NCBI GenBank assembly: GCA_030762175.1
Contig: CM060843.1
Span: 28,540,501 to 28,604,500, forward strand
DNA length: 64,000 nt
Source: Metallyticus violacea
Taxonomy: Eukaryota; Arthropoda; Insecta; Mantodea; Metallyticidae
Direction of reading: 5' to 3'
Positions 1 to 16,189 of the stretch are shown in pieces. The translations under genes and the position numbers were made by a program. The notes beneath the pieces are model-generated. The model saw nothing but the letters and a program-made list of their open reading frames with translations. It searched no databases and was not told the origin of the DNA. Each line of letters starts with the position of its first letter. Positions within the stretch are counted from its first letter, which is position 1.

Positions 1-839
1 GTAGAAATTGGAAGGAATAACAATTTTGTGCCAGTCTTAAATAATATTCAGATTCCAGGACTACTTTTTGCAGATGACTTAACGGTAGGATCAATAAGTT
101 AAAGGATTAAAACAATCCTTGCAAAGAATAGACAAATACTGTAAAGAATGGAGCCTAAAAGTGAAGCAAGGGAATACAGTAATTGTGCATTTAAGAAAAG
201 GGAAAAATTAAGCAAATATGAAAAATGGGAGGGAGAAAGTAAAGAATATACTGTAGTGCGCGATTGTAGTTACCCAGGGTTAAAAATAGACAGAGGTGGC
301 AAAAGGAAAGATAAAAGAAATTTGCACTGGCTAAGGTAAAGGGGCCATGTCAGCTATCAGAAGATGCAAATACCGAGTTCCTGACATAAATATTAAATGG
401 CTACAGAAAATATATAATATGGTAGTAAAGGCAAAAATGATGTATGGTATAGAAGTTTATGGACTACATGAGGTACATAGGATATTCTGTAGAGAAATGC
501 TAGGATTACTGAACACAACTTAAGAAAGGTAGGGTAGAATGGCAAACAAGAAAAGATAATAGAAAGAGTAATGAAATATTGGTTCAGAATTTTGAACTTA
601 TAGGGAAAAAAATTGCTAAGACAATGTTTAGGATACCAAGAAAAACTCTTAAAGAACTAAAGGTGGATAAATAGTCTTTGGGAAAAATTGGAGAATAATG
701 AACTAGGAGAGATATGCAGAAGAAGGGTATATAATGTTAAAAATTCCTGGAAAAGGGAGAGATTTGAGGATATATTTAGTGAGATAGCTGAAAAGAGATC
801 TTTGGATTTTTATGCATTGATGAAAAGTACATGGGGAAG
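1..839 (+). pseudogene. Non-LTR retrotransposon reverse transcriptase fragment, left part
   Basis: The plus strand reads a broken reverse transcriptase: GLLFADDLTVGS near 55-95 is the catalytic FADD box. It is followed by the thumb-like pattern KQSLQRIDKYCKEWSLKV and, across a frameshift near 340, ALAKVKGAMSAIRR and MYGIEVYGL. Stops and frameshifts make it non-functional. It begins before the window edge. I-like copy A interrupts it at 839, and it resumes at 5504. It lies in the last visible intron of NDUFS8, antisense to that gene. The clade is not certain; it is not the I-like family found elsewhere in the window. Confidence 0.75.
830..839. repeat. Target-site duplication of I-like copy A (left)
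   Basis: CATGGGGAAG at 830-839 is repeated exactly at 5494-5503. The two copies flank the I-like element between them, which fixes both of its ends. Confidence 0.85.
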
Positions 840-1283
840 AATGATGATTATTGTTTAAGGGGCGCACAACATTGAAGGTCATTAGCGCCCAAACACACTA
901 AAAACTGCACCAGAACTAAAAAATAAATAGTTAACACAAATCAAGTCTTAGGTTAAATAACAGTAGCACGTTGTGCAACAAAATAAAAGCCCATAACAAA
1001 TACAAGTGGGTGTAATGGTCAACAAACAAAGGACAGCCGCAATAGTGAAAAACAACAGTCCTATAATGGTCTAAAAAGGGTCAATAAAACCCTATAACTA
1101 ACAACACTACAACAAATAAAACTGGTAGTAAAACACATCAGCAAAAGCTGAAAACATACCAGTATTGTAAAAGTCTAAACTGGTAACAATAAAACCCCAA
1201 AACAATAACAAGGGCAATATACTACAACTCAATTAAAGACTGGTACTAAAAACGATACATCAAATGCTGAAATAACAACAGTC
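840..1283 (-). repeat. Copy A 3' UTR with degenerate tandem repeats and terminal stem-loop
   Basis: Read on the minus strand, this UTR contains two to three degenerate units of roughly 115-120 bp that share ACCAGT, GGGGTTTTATTG and CAGC-TTGCTGATG motifs. It ends in the stem GGGCGC/GCGCCC (885-890 with 860-865) and the tail TTAAACAATAATCATCATT. The same layout occurs in copies B, C and E. Confidence 0.75.
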
Positions 1284-2512
1284 TTAAAAGAGTCTAAAAA
1301 TGCTGTTATGGATAAAAAGAGAACACCTCACCTTGCTCCAAAAACCACAAGCACGGATAAAACGGAGCACTCGCTCAACAGCAACCACATCATCTGCAAG
1401 TAAGTTTTCAATAGAGGAGGGCAAACCTAGGCTATTTCTAAAAGCTGTCAGATGATGGCAATCAATTAAAATGTGACACACTGTAAAGGGGTGGTTACAG
1501 TGAGGGCAAGCTGGAGCGGGTTGACCATTAAAAAGGTAACAGTGACTAAAACGGCAATGGCCAATTCTAAGATGAGCTAAAATTACTTCCTCGCGACGAA
1601 CAGCGCGAGAAGAAGTCGACCAGTTAAAAGGGGCTGATTTATACTCCCGAAGCTTATTAGTGGTTAGTAAATTTCATTCATTGCGCCCGCGCGAGAGAAT
1701 GCCTCTACGTAATAAATGGTTAAAATAGCCAAAATAAAATCGTTGCTCGTCCTCAGCAGGGTCTAAAAGAGCGGATTTAGCTGCGACATCTGCGGCTTCA
1801 TTACCTTTGAGTCCCACATGTCCAGGTACCCATAATAGTGTCACCCTGACGCCAGCGTCGAAAAGAGTTAACACTATATCCTGGACCTTCTGTACAAGGG
1901 GGTGGTGGTTGTACAGATTTCTAAACTTAAAATTGCACTCAAAGAGTCAGAACAAATAACAGTATTCCCAAGCCCGTGATCAGAAATAAATAAAATTGCC
2001 CGATAAATAGCATAAAGCTCCGCCATAAAAATAGATGTCGCAACGTTAAGACCAAACGTAAAACATGCTCCATTAAAAACAGAAGCACACCCTACCCCTG
2101 TGCCAGATTTCGAGCCGTAGGTATATATAAAATTCCAGTCATTAAAAGAGAATTTGATCTCGCTAAAAGAACAACGAATAATATGTGCTGCGGTCGAAGA
2201 TTTCGGACACGACGTAAGCCGAAAATGAACGGGGGCCTCTGCTAAAATCCAGGGGGGAGAAGAAGTTTCCCCGGCTAAGAAAAAAGCAGGTAACTCGAAG
2301 TCCAACGTACGTAAAATCTCTCGAAAGCGAAAGCCAGCAGGCTTAGGAGTAAAAGACCGAGCAGCATAAAAACTATCCAAAGACACATTAAAAAACGGCT
2401 CGTTCGTGGGATGACGAGGTTGCGCAGCTAGTCGACAACCGAAAGCAGAAAGTAAAACATCCCTACGATAAAACAACGGAGCTTCTCCAGACTCCGCACA
2501 TAAACTCAACAC
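1284..2512 (-). pseudogene. Copy A ORF2 C-terminal part: RNase H and zinc motif
   Basis: The minus strand encodes an RNase H domain with MAELYAIYRAILF, ICSDSLSAIL and LLWVPGHVGLKGNEAADVAA. The first catalytic aspartate of the usual IYTDGSK box is tyrosine here (IYTYGSK, near 2110). A frameshift near 1875 separates the two halves of the domain. After it comes CPHCNHPFTVCHILIDC, a Cys-Cys-His-Cys motif at about 1460-1515, and the frame ends at FWSKV near 1330. Upstream is a stop (TAG in place of the expected Tyr codon) that separates it from the reverse transcriptase. Confidence 0.85.
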
Positions 2513-2617
2513 AGGACTGGTGGGGAATGCTCCAATGGCAACACGGACACCCCGGTGATGAATCGGGTTCAGGCGGCGCAGAACAGAAGGCCGCGCAGAG
2601 CCATAAACAACACTGCC

Positions 2618-3994
2618 CTAATCCAATTTGGACCGGATAAGAGAGCGGTAAAAACGTAAAAGAATAGTCCGGTCAGCTCCCCAAGATGTGCCACTTAAAA
2701 CACGTAATAAACAAAGAGAACGTTCACACTTGCCTCTTTGTTGTGCTATGTGCGATGACCAGCATAATTTCCTGTCCAAAACCAGGCCAAGGAACCTAAC
2801 TGCATCTGCGAAAGAGAGAACGCCTGGGCCAAGATGGAGCGAAGGTGGAGGATACTCCTTGTGGCGCCAGAAGCTCATGCAGACGGTGTTCTCTGCGGAA
2901 GAACGGAACCCGTGATGCACACTCCAAGCGTAAAGGCGGTCGAGACAGCATTGGAGGCGGAGTTCCAAGAGACAAGTTCTCCGAGAGGAAAGATAGATGG
3001 CAAAATCGTCTACAAACAAGGACGATTGTATTCCTGGCGGTAAACACTCGATGATAGAGTTAACAGCAATGGCAAACAGTGTGCAACTAGGTACCGAGCC
3101 CTGAGGTACACCGTTCTCTTGAATAAAACTAGATGATAAAACTGATCGCACGCGAACATTAAAAACCCGGTCTTTCATAAATTCCTGAATAAAAACAGAC
3201 ATACGCCCACGTATGTTCCAATCGTGAAGCGTTCGGAGCATACCGCCTCTCCAGCAAGTATCATACGCTTTCTCCAAATCGAAAAACACGGCAACCGTTT
3301 GGCACTTCCGAATAAAACCGTCCATTATGTGGGTTGAAAGAGATACAAGATGGTCGACAGAGGAACGGTGACGACGAAAACCGCACTGAGCGTTCGTCAA
3401 TAGATGCCTCGACTCCAACCACCACATAAGCCGCCCATTAATCATGCGTTCCATCACCTTGCAGACGCAGCTGGTGAGGGAAATCGGACGGTAACTGGAA
3501 GGAAGATGGGGGTCCTTTCCAGGCTTAGGTATAGGAATGACGGTGGCCAACCGCCAAGCGCTAGGAAATGTGCCATTACACCAAATAAAATGAAAAGTGC
3601 GTAATAAAAAAGCTTTGCCTTCCGCTGACAAATGCTGCAACATAGCAACATGAATACCATCTGGCCCTGGTGCACAGTGTCGAGAGTTCGTAAGGGCATT
3701 CTCCAATTCCCTGAAGGTAAAGGGGACATTGTAGCACTCCTGATGGTCGGAGGTAAAACAGAAGTCCTTCGACTCGACCTGCTCTTTAATCGTGCGAAAA
3801 GCAGCAGGATAGTTGGCCGAGCTTGAAACATCAGCGAAAGTACGTCCTAAAATATTTCCGACATCAATCGGAGTAGTGACAACCCGATTTAAAATCCGAA
3901 GACCGGGTATGGGCGTAAACCTAGGTTTGCACCTGGAATCGGTTGGAGGTAGATAAGGGCGGTGACGGCGACCGCCCAGCGGGTTTGCTCCCAT
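2618..3994 (-). pseudogene. Copy A reverse transcriptase, fused to the ORF1 C-terminus
   Basis: An open frame of 458 codons. The first ~20 residues are ORF1 C-terminus (GANPLGGRRHR); the rest is reverse transcriptase. Visible motifs are SYRPISLTSCVCKVMERMI, FFDLEKAYDTCW, NGVPQGS, LFVDDFAIYLS (catalytic) and FLGLVLDRKLCW. The endonuclease has been lost at the fusion point near 3935, so the joined frame is a deletion product and not a designed fusion. It ends at a TAG where the other copies have Tyr, or an independent stop in copy E. Confidence 0.85.
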
Positions 3995-5093
3995 CGTGGG
4001 AGCGGGACCTCCGAGGAGAAGAAGGGCTCTTTTTCTTCTCCATAGGAGTTGACGATTTCATAAAATCCGTCCGCGTATAACTTGTCTTAAACTTAATTTC
4101 TGGAGCATTAAAAACAATCGGTTTCGGCTTCTCGGTAGAGCGTTTTGGAGAACTGGGGCTTAGTAGGGACCCGTGTAAAAACAAAGTCACAAGTCTGCGT
4201 ATTCTATCGCACTTCTTGACCGCAAAAGAAGCTGCTGCGCTGTAGGTGCCGGTCTTAGGCACGACAGGTTGGCGAGATTGAAATCGCTTCCGGGCGTCAG
4301 TAAAGGAGAGTTTTTACTTTACCCGGATCTCCTGGATACAGCGCTCCTCTCTAAAACGAGGGCAGTCGCGGGACGAGGCTGATGGTCGCCGCGGCAGTTG
4401 ACGCAGACAGGAGCGGATGGACATGCCTCCTCATGACTTGCTTGACCGTAGGTAGCACAGATGGATACGGCGCTCTTGCAGGATATGCGAGTGTTTCCAA
4501 AACGTTGACACTGATAACATCGCAGCGGGCTCGGGATATATGGGCGCACTTCTATTAACTCGTAGCCCGCCTTTATCCTCTGCGGCAGTTCGATCCTGTC
4601 AAACGTGAGGTCCGGGTCGGCTGTAATTCCCTCTCTCTCCTCGACTGAACAAGATAAACAGAGGTGACCCCTTGGTCTTCCAGACAACTCTGGATTTCCG
4701 GGTCGGACATTCCGTCTAGAACATTGGTGGTAACAAATCCTCGCGACGAATTCATGGTTTTATTTTCTCGACACGAATGGGATAACCATGGAGTAGCGTC
4801 GCCTTGAGCATTGAGTTGCTTCGAGACAGCCCAAGTGTCTCCACCAAAAGTGATCCATTACGTACACGGGTACAGGATTTAACGGGTCCAGCTATGGCAT
4901 CAATGCCCTTCTGAATTTTAAATGAATTTACCTTAGCAAACGACTGGCCATCTTCGGTACGACTGATAACTAAGTAGCGAGGAAATGACTTCTCGGATAC
5001 TTCTCTTACGTCAACTCTTTTTCGTTTCATTTGAAAATGATTATTATCATGTGCCATAGCGATATAATCCTCCACCATTGCAACTGTCTCCAA
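3921..5093 (-). pseudogene. Copy A ORF1 (CCHC gag-like protein), frameshifted
   Basis: It starts at ATG 5093 (METVAMVEDYIAMAHD). It reads to a TGA at 4752 that overlaps the next ATG (ATGA), so the rest continues in another frame from 4755 and then again from 4687. It carries CYQCQRFGNTRISC (the usual His is Asn), a second knuckle CATYGQASHEEAC with a Cys-to-Tyr change, and a third starting CVNCRGDH. The C-terminal part is Ser/Pro-rich. In this family ORF1 is expected to be an RNA-binding nucleocapsid-like protein. Confidence 0.8.
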
Positions 5094-5493
5094 TGGCAGG
5101 CTGCTTCCTGGGCGCCACCCCGGCTTAGGTTACTGGCCCTGGCCTGAACAAAGTAACCTCAGGGTCACACCTTCCTGTGGTTTGACGAAGGGACCCATTC
5201 GCCTGCAGGAAGTTAATCAGCTCATGCAAAGGCCCTTCCCCGGACCTGGCCTTTACCAGGGGATACGCTCCCGCCCTACATGATAATCCTGTGCTGGGGG
5301 TTATGCCGTTACCCAGTCACATTTTACTGTGTCAAACACGCGGGCACCCATCAGACGAAGAACAGGGAAGTAGGACAAATAAAATAATAAAATAGGCGAA
5401 ATAAAAAGGAGTCAAACGCGCGGACCTTAGGGAGCAGCTCGGGTACCTCGGGGTCGCTACGCCCCGTACCCAAAAAATTGGGCCCCTGAGGGG
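5094..5493 (-). promoter_or_regulatory. Copy A 5' leader (structured UTR)
   Basis: On the minus strand it begins CCCCTCAGGGGCCC and contains inverted repeats: CCCAA/TTGGG, GGGG/CCCC around CGTAGCGA, CCTGG/CCAGG around TAAAGG, CTTCCTG/CAGGAAG, and AGGTTACT/AGTAACCT just before ORF1. The same leader begins copies B, C and D. As in other I-clade elements it probably holds the internal promoter, but no promoter was verified. Confidence 0.65.
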
Positions 5494-5503
5494 CATGGGG
5501 AAG
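5494..5503. repeat. Target-site duplication of I-like copy A (right)
   Basis: Exact repeat of 830-839. Confidence 0.85.
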
Positions 5504-5939
5504 GGAAAAATATAGACATAAGCAAGGATGAGCAAGAAAGTATGGTTAAGAGGCTTAAGCAAAGGTATCCACAAAATCAATGTCCTATGTGTGGTGGAAA
5601 AGATGTTGGAACACACAATATTTAAGGAACAGAAATTTGGAGAATTTTACTAAAAAGAAATGGTTTAAGATAGATAATTGAAATGTTTCACAAAGATAGT
5701 AGAAATATAAGCAATATTTAAGCAAAGTGAAAAATAAATGATTTGGACAGTGAATAGAGACAAATAGTAATGATATAATTCATAACTAATAGGAATTAAG
5801 GAACTAAGAAATAAAATATTAGTATAAGAATGGTATTGTAAATTATGAATATGACGGGTAACAGGGCTGAACTCTAGTCATATCCACTTGTACATAGCTT
5901 AGCACAAATAAATAAATAATTCAAAAATTCAAAAAAAAA
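5504..5939 (+). pseudogene. Non-LTR retrotransposon fragment, right part (C-terminus and 3' UTR)
   Basis: Continues the reverse transcriptase fragment of 1-839 after the copy A insertion. QNQCPMCGGKDVGTH near 5575-5620 looks like the start of the Cys-Cys-His zinc motif common at the C-terminus of non-LTR reverse transcriptases. An AT-rich UTR follows, ending in AATAAATAAATAATTC and an A run at 5931-5939, consistent with the 3' end of the element. Confidence 0.6.
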
Positions 5940-6032
5940 TTGGCCATTAGCTTACAAAAGGAAATTCACACAACTGGTACATCATAATTTTACTTTTGTA
6001 TAGAAATATGTCTTACTTGTGGAACAACTTAC

Positions 6033-10864
<4,832 letters not shown>

Positions 10865-11452
10865 TTTAGCAGTCGATTGCTTTGCTTTCCAAAGTTTACT
10901 ACACTGCTCCCACAGATGCTACTTTCGTAAAAGTGAACCATAATAGCCAACACTGTGAATATGAAAGTTCCACTATGTTAGTATAAAATGCCCCATTTAA
11001 ATATTACAGTGTTTGGAGCACAGAATATCTGGGGCTATAGGCATTGGCTGTAGATTTGTTCCAGGGTCATCAGCCTGTGAAGAAACGTATCATGCAGCAA
11101 GCGAAATTCTCGCAACTGATAGAACTGCAGGGAGCGGAGTGAGCCAAACTCACTCTATGTGCAGATGTACTTTTTAGTGGTGGCGATTGAGCAAAAGTTG
11201 CACAGTGGTTTCTGGTCAAGTTCATTTTCTGTTTATATGTTTATAGGGGAACCAGGTTAGTATCTCTCTTACTTCCGTAATGTATGCGTCGTAGAGACGA
11301 TTTAACATGTGCGTCATTAAGCAGCGCCGGAATAATTTTTGCAATTCCTCCTCTGTAGAGCACGCTGAGTGGAAATTTTTTTGCAGACTCGTAAACCGGC
11401 TACCAATGTTTACCAGTTCATGAAAATTTAAGCTGAATTAGAAAATGCCATA
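10865..11452. promoter_or_regulatory. Region upstream of NDUFS8; presumed promoter and 5' UTR
   Basis: Noncoding sequence between the NDUFS8 start codon and the mariner-type element. No TATA box at a convincing distance and no coding motif were seen. The promoter is placed here only by position. Confidence 0.35.
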
Positions 11453-12806
11453 TGTGCGGCTATTCAAAAAGAAGGAACAGATTTCAAACATTAATTTCTT
11501 CCAAACTACAAAATATAGAAACACAATTCCAACGTTCCTGTAAAGAGAAAAACTCAATTTTCAATTTTTTATGCATTTAATATGAGCACCATGTGTTACA
11601 CGACAAATATCAAAACGGTGGCTCATTGCTTGCCACACACGAATCAGCTGAACTCTAGTTATTGAATTCACAGCTTCAACAATTCGATGTCCCAGACTTT
11701 CAAGAGTGTCAGGCATAGGGTCTTTTACGTAAATCCACAGATAAAAATCACAAGGAGTGAGGTCTGGAGACCTGGGAGGCCACCGGCGATGAAGTTGATC
11801 TTCTGCTCCTCCTTTTCCAATCCAACGTCCTGGAATGGTGTCATTCATTGATTTATTTATGGACGATCATGGTGTCATTCAGGTAACATCGGACGTGCTT
11901 AGAGAAATGAGGCGGGGCACCATCATGCACGACGATGAAGTCATCTGAATCATCTTCAAGTTGAGGTAATAAACAATTTTGAAGCATGTATAGATCGGTT
12001 AGTCCTGTTAAAGTGTTCTCCATGAAGAAGAAAGGTCCATTAACTTTGTATACAGATATGGCACAGAAGACATTAATCTTCGATGGAGCTCTTACATGTT
12101 CAATAACTGACATAGGATTTTCACTTGCCCAAATTCTAACGTTATGCCGATTAACCTTACCGGAAAGATGAAAAGTGGATTCATCGGAAAAAAAATTAAT
12201 CGCTCAGAAAATTTGTCTTCTTCCATATCACCTAGCATGATAATGCAAAATTCATACCTTTTGTTGTGATCGTCAGGACGCAATGCTAGCAGTAACTGCA
12301 GTTTGTACGGCTTCAGGTGCAGACGGTGTTTCAGAACTCGCCATACCGTTGGTTGACTAATGTTAAGTTCCTTGCTTGCTCGTGCTGTGGATTTTTTGGC
12401 TGCTTTCGTAAACCGTACGAATATGCTCGACATTTTCATTCGATGTGCGTGTATGTCCCGTACTTTTCCGTTTGCAGATGCAACCATTTTCTACAAATTT
12501 TCGATGCCAGTGGTAAATCTGCTTATGCGCAAGCGGTTGTTTATTAAACTGATGGCGAAAAGCACGTTCAATTCCAATAATGAACTCCAGTTTTGCTAAT
12601 TGCAGCACACAAAATGCTTTTACCTGTTATGTCGCCAATTTACTACAAACAATCAACAGGGCAAGCAACAGCGCCAATGCGGCCGTGCTTGGAACTTCCA
12701 CCTATTAAACTTTTGTCTGTCCAGGAACATTGGAATATGGTTCTACCTTTTGTAATTTGGAAGAAAGAAAAGTTTGAAACCTGTTCCTTCTTTTTGAATA
12801 GCCCTG
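11453..12806 (-). mobile_element. Tc1/mariner-superfamily DNA transposon with terminal inverted repeats
   Basis: Inverted ends match over about 30 bp: GGCTATTCAAAAAGAAGGAA at 11458 and its complement near 12783-12803. They continue with CAG.TTTCAAAC. TA dinucleotides at 11451-11452 and 12807-12808 fit a TA target duplication. Between them lies a single broken transposase on the minus strand. At about 1.35 kb the element is of typical full length. Confidence 0.85.
11561..12608 (-). pseudogene. Transposase of the Tc1/mariner-type element, frameshifted
   Basis: Reading right to left on the minus strand: an N-terminal helix-turn-helix half (FNKQPLAHKQIYHWHRKFVE, then ELNISQPTVWRVLKHRL), then the catalytic core in pieces. 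These are FSDESTFHLSGKV (across a frameshift near 12190), KINVFCAISVYKVNGPFFF, DSDDFIVVHDGAPPHF (second acidic residue) and WPPRSPDLTPCDFYLW (third). It ends VTHGAHIKCIKN. This motif set is common in arthropod mariner-like transposases. At least three frameshifts; the D residues remain but no continuous protein is possible. Confidence 0.85.
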
Positions 12807-13189
12807 TATATATAAGAGGTTCAAAATATGGTGACACGGGCAACTGGTGTCTCATCGCGAAGCGCAAACCGCAGGATAAATAGCTGAAAAAAATAGAAAC
12901 CGGAATGTGTGAAACTTTCTCTACTCCGCACAGGAAATTCTTAGAATTTCACCTAAAATTACCTAGGATGAATTTAATGAGTCCGTGGTTCGCAGGACAA
13001 GAAGTGATTTTAAACCATTGAAAACTATATACCAATGCTAAACAAACTGTACACAGGGCTGATAAAAATAATGGGTTTCGATGTTATTACTTCAACATTG
13101 CGCAAAATAACTTTGGCTCTGGGTTTCCGCTAGAGAAAAAAAAATAATAGGCGGGTATTAGTAAAGTAGGAAAACATCCCGGAGAAAAG
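12807..13189. other. Intergenic; no gene seen
   Basis: AT-rich sequence between two transposon remnants, with no coding or structural signal recognised. Confidence 0.5.
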
Positions 13190-14075
13190 GATCGCTCACT
13201 TGAGAGCTATGAAGAAATATAGAGAAGAGATGACCCCATCATCTTCATAGACAAAACTTAGGTTCATAACTCACGTACAATCCCATTAGCTTGGGTTGAT
13301 GATACTATGCAGGGACTCTTAGCTCTGGTATAGAAAGGGTAAAGACTGATTGTGTTACATGCAGGAATTGAAGATCGTTTCGTCGAAAATGCATATCTAC
13401 GCTCAATGCTCAATATAAAAGTGGTGATTATCGTGTTGATATGAATTATGCAAATTATGAGAAATGGATAAGAGAATGGCTTATCCCTAACTTTTCTCCT
13501 CGCAGTGTACTTGTAATCGACAATGCACCATATTATAAAGTAATGCTTAATCCTTCTCCCAGTTCCAATATCCGAAAATCTGAAATAATACCCTGGCTTA
13601 CCAACCATATGTCCGAACAACAGCTTAAGGAAATTGGCAACTGAAATAGTTTAATAAAACTGAGCTATACAAATTGATAAAAAAAAGTTAAATCCAAAGA
13701 AATCACATACAAATTTTATGCAATTTTAGAATAGGAAAAGCATGCAATCATACGCCTTCTACCCTATCATCCGGAGCTAAACTCCATAGAACGAATATAG
13801 GGCATAGCGAAAAACTGGATTGAAGAATACAATGTCACGTTTCATATGGAAAATGTTATAAAATTAGTAGATGAAAAAAATTGCACCAATTACGAAAGAA
13901 AATTGGAAACACTACCATGAAAATGTGAAGAGGACAGATAAACAATGTTTTGGGGGGGAAAATGTCTTAAATGAAGGTCTGAAATTAGTGGTTCATTTGA
14001 AGGTGAAGACAGTGACTGTGATGAAAAGAGTGAAGCAAGCTCAGAAAGAGATAATGAGGAAATTTAGATTCGCAT
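13190..14075 (+). pseudogene. DDE transposase pseudogene (DNAPYH-type family)
   Basis: The plus strand, with frameshifts and stops, reads HLRAMKKYRE, then PIIFIDKTWVHNS (usual DETW box with Glu changed to Lys). A stop-broken stretch follows, then KSGDYRVDMNYANYEKWIRE, PNFSPRSVLVIDNAPYYKV (second Asp) and LLPYHPELNSIERI (third acidic site). It ends VTFHMENVIKLVDEKF and ENWKHYHENVKRTD. This order matches a DDE transposase family widespread in arthropods. No inverted repeats were found. A relative lies at 16190-16770. Confidence 0.75.
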
Positions 14076-15760
14076 AGCTTCCTTGCAAGTGTTAATTCAT
14101 CACAGATATATTGCACAGCTGTACCACTCTTATCTTTCTCTCTTCCATATCAGCAGCATCTTGTTTGTTTCATTCATGAAGCTGAGCTGAGATGATATCC
14201 CCATTACCAATAGCCTAGAAGTGTCTTGCGCAGATCAATACAAGACCTTTTGCCATCTCTATTAAATACAATGTTAATTGCCAGTGACTATATCGAGCGC
14301 CAATTCTTGTATCATCCAGCGATGCGCGAACTAAAGATCATGGTGAGCGAGTCGATAACGCAACCATGGGAGATCAGCAATGCAAGCCTTACTAGATTTA
14401 TTTATTTATTCCTCTTGTTTCACTTGTAGTTTCCTTTCTTTCTCGTATAAAATGACCCATTGTTAAGCTTTCATCGAACTCCAGACCACAGCGACAGAAC
14501 CGCCAACCGCCTAAAGAGTCAAATATATAATTCATAATAATGCATTCATAATAAACGCCTTTTGGATGACATGAAAGTGTTAAAGTTCCACGATGTAGAT
14601 TTGCTTTTTGTCTATTCTCGTCATGCATATTTTGATTTTGAAAAAAATTTTGTTTATTTCTTATATAAAAGTTCATGAGGGATAAAATATATTCACAAGG
14701 AAGAGTTCAAATTTCAAAATTTCTGCATGAATGTCTGTTGTATGTACCAGCAATTATTCGAATGACTTTTTTTCTGTTACAGGCAGATACGTTCACTTTT
14801 AACTGAATTTCCCCCAAAATATGGGATCGTGCTTCATTATTGAGTAGAAATAAGCACAATAAACTAGTTTTAAAGTCTTAATTGACTCTAGCATTACTAA
14901 TGCATGTATTGCATTGCATGCACTGCTAAGTTTAGGTATGATAAGATCAATGTGATCTTTCAGTTAAAGCATAGCAAATAGAAGAAACATTGCAAGCACC
15001 AGCCTATTTCAGTGGATACTCTGCGAGATGGCAGTCTTGCTTCTGCTAGAGGATGCCTGCTCAAATTAATGACATGAAAATTAAAGGAATTATAATCCAT
15101 TCCTGTTAGTTTATTGCTGATAAACTCGTATTTGACCTCCGAGAAATTGCAATAATGTAAAATAAGTATATTATCAAAATACACACCCTAAAAGAAGAGT
15201 AATGGCAGAATCATTTTAAAATAATTCTAGTTATTAATCTTGCAATCAATTTCTTGTTAAATGTTAACTAGTCTTTCAGAAAAGTACATGAGGATGTGTT
15301 ATACAGAATATATTTATATTTTTGGTCACTTATTCTAGAGGACTTTCAAACAGCCCACTTTATCAAGTTCAATAGCAATAGCACTTAAAAGTATCTACAC
15401 AGTGAAAAATATATCTTCCCATAGACAATGTTAATTGGAAACACTTTTGTGAATTGCTTTTTTCTGCTCGAATAAATTTATGCAATATGTCTCTGAGGGA
15501 TGGGCGAAAAAAACATTTTCTTGGTCCACATTGTGACTGTAGGTTACTGTAGTCTCTTGTGAATGTTAGGGTTGCAGCAGGAATTTCTTTCAAGTAATTT
15601 CCTTGAAGAGAGCTGTGTTGCATTTATAACACTTCATTAATTTAGACGCCTGGCAACCTCCAAATTAAAGCCCGTTCCCTGAATGTATTTCCACTCGGCA
15701 GCTTTGAAGGAAGATATCAGTTATACGCGATGTCGGGTTCTCGCCTGCTCTGCAGACAAA
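14076..15760. other. Intergenic; no gene seen
   Basis: AT-rich, with short frames that carry no recognisable motif. Confidence 0.5.
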
Positions 15761-16051
15761 CCACCACGGGTGGCCGAGGTCGTTAAGTCTCGGACTCGTA
15801 AGCGGGAGGTCTGGGTTCGAATACCGCCAGGACCGTCCTTTCTGACTGAGGTTTTTTCCAGGTTTGCCTCGGTCTTCATAAATGGCAAATGCCGGGGAGA
15901 TACCCTAAACTTAGGCATGGAACGATTCCTTCTTAAAAAATAAATTCTTTCCCAATATATTATTTCATCTCATGTTACATCAGTGTCCATCGCCTGTGGT
16001 GCGTCTGTAGCAAAAAACGGGCGTTAAACACTATTCATTCATTTTTCATTG
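15761..16051 (+). repeat. tRNA-Ser-like SINE, copy 1
   Basis: The head looks like a tRNA with internal promoter boxes: A-box-like TGGCCGAGGTCGTTAAG at 15771 and B-box GGTTCGAATACC at 15814. The body carries CATAAATGGCAAATGCC and the tail ACGGGCGTTAAACACTATTC ATTCATT. TGCAGACAAA flanks it exactly at 15751-15760 and 16052-16061, a clean target-site duplication. A diverged relative is at 62519-62803. Confidence 0.88.
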
Positions 16052-16189
16052 TGCAGACAAAGTTCCATAAGCAAACGGCGTTATCACATTTCGCAAGTAT
16101 ACTACACACGTGACGCATGATTCCGGGCCAAGAACTTATTGCTGTAAAATTAAAAATGTCTGAACAAAGGCCAAAGTAAATCTTAATAT

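Larger units (their letters stand above)
840..5493 (-). mobile_element. I-like non-LTR retrotransposon, copy A (full ends, internal deletion)
   Basis: A complete insertion bounded by a perfect 10-bp target-site duplication. On the minus strand it runs: 5' leader (5493-5094), ORF1 with CCHC knuckles, reverse transcriptase, RNase H, a C-terminal zinc motif, a repeat-bearing 3' UTR and a TAATCATCATT tail. The whole endonuclease region is missing: near 3935 the end of ORF1 passes straight into reverse transcriptase sequence. By comparison with copy B about 1.2 kb is lost. It sits inside an older retroelement in an NDUFS8 intron. Stops and frameshifts are present, but the reverse transcriptase frame is the longest of any copy. 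Confidence 0.9.

Noticed and set aside
2688..3826. Plus-strand open frames of 60-75 codons
   Set aside because: Antisense shadows of the copy A reverse transcriptase, which carries the real motifs.
15761..15835. Functional tRNA-Ser gene
   Set aside because: The tRNA-like head is joined to a SINE body and flanked by a target duplication; the second copy shares the same body.
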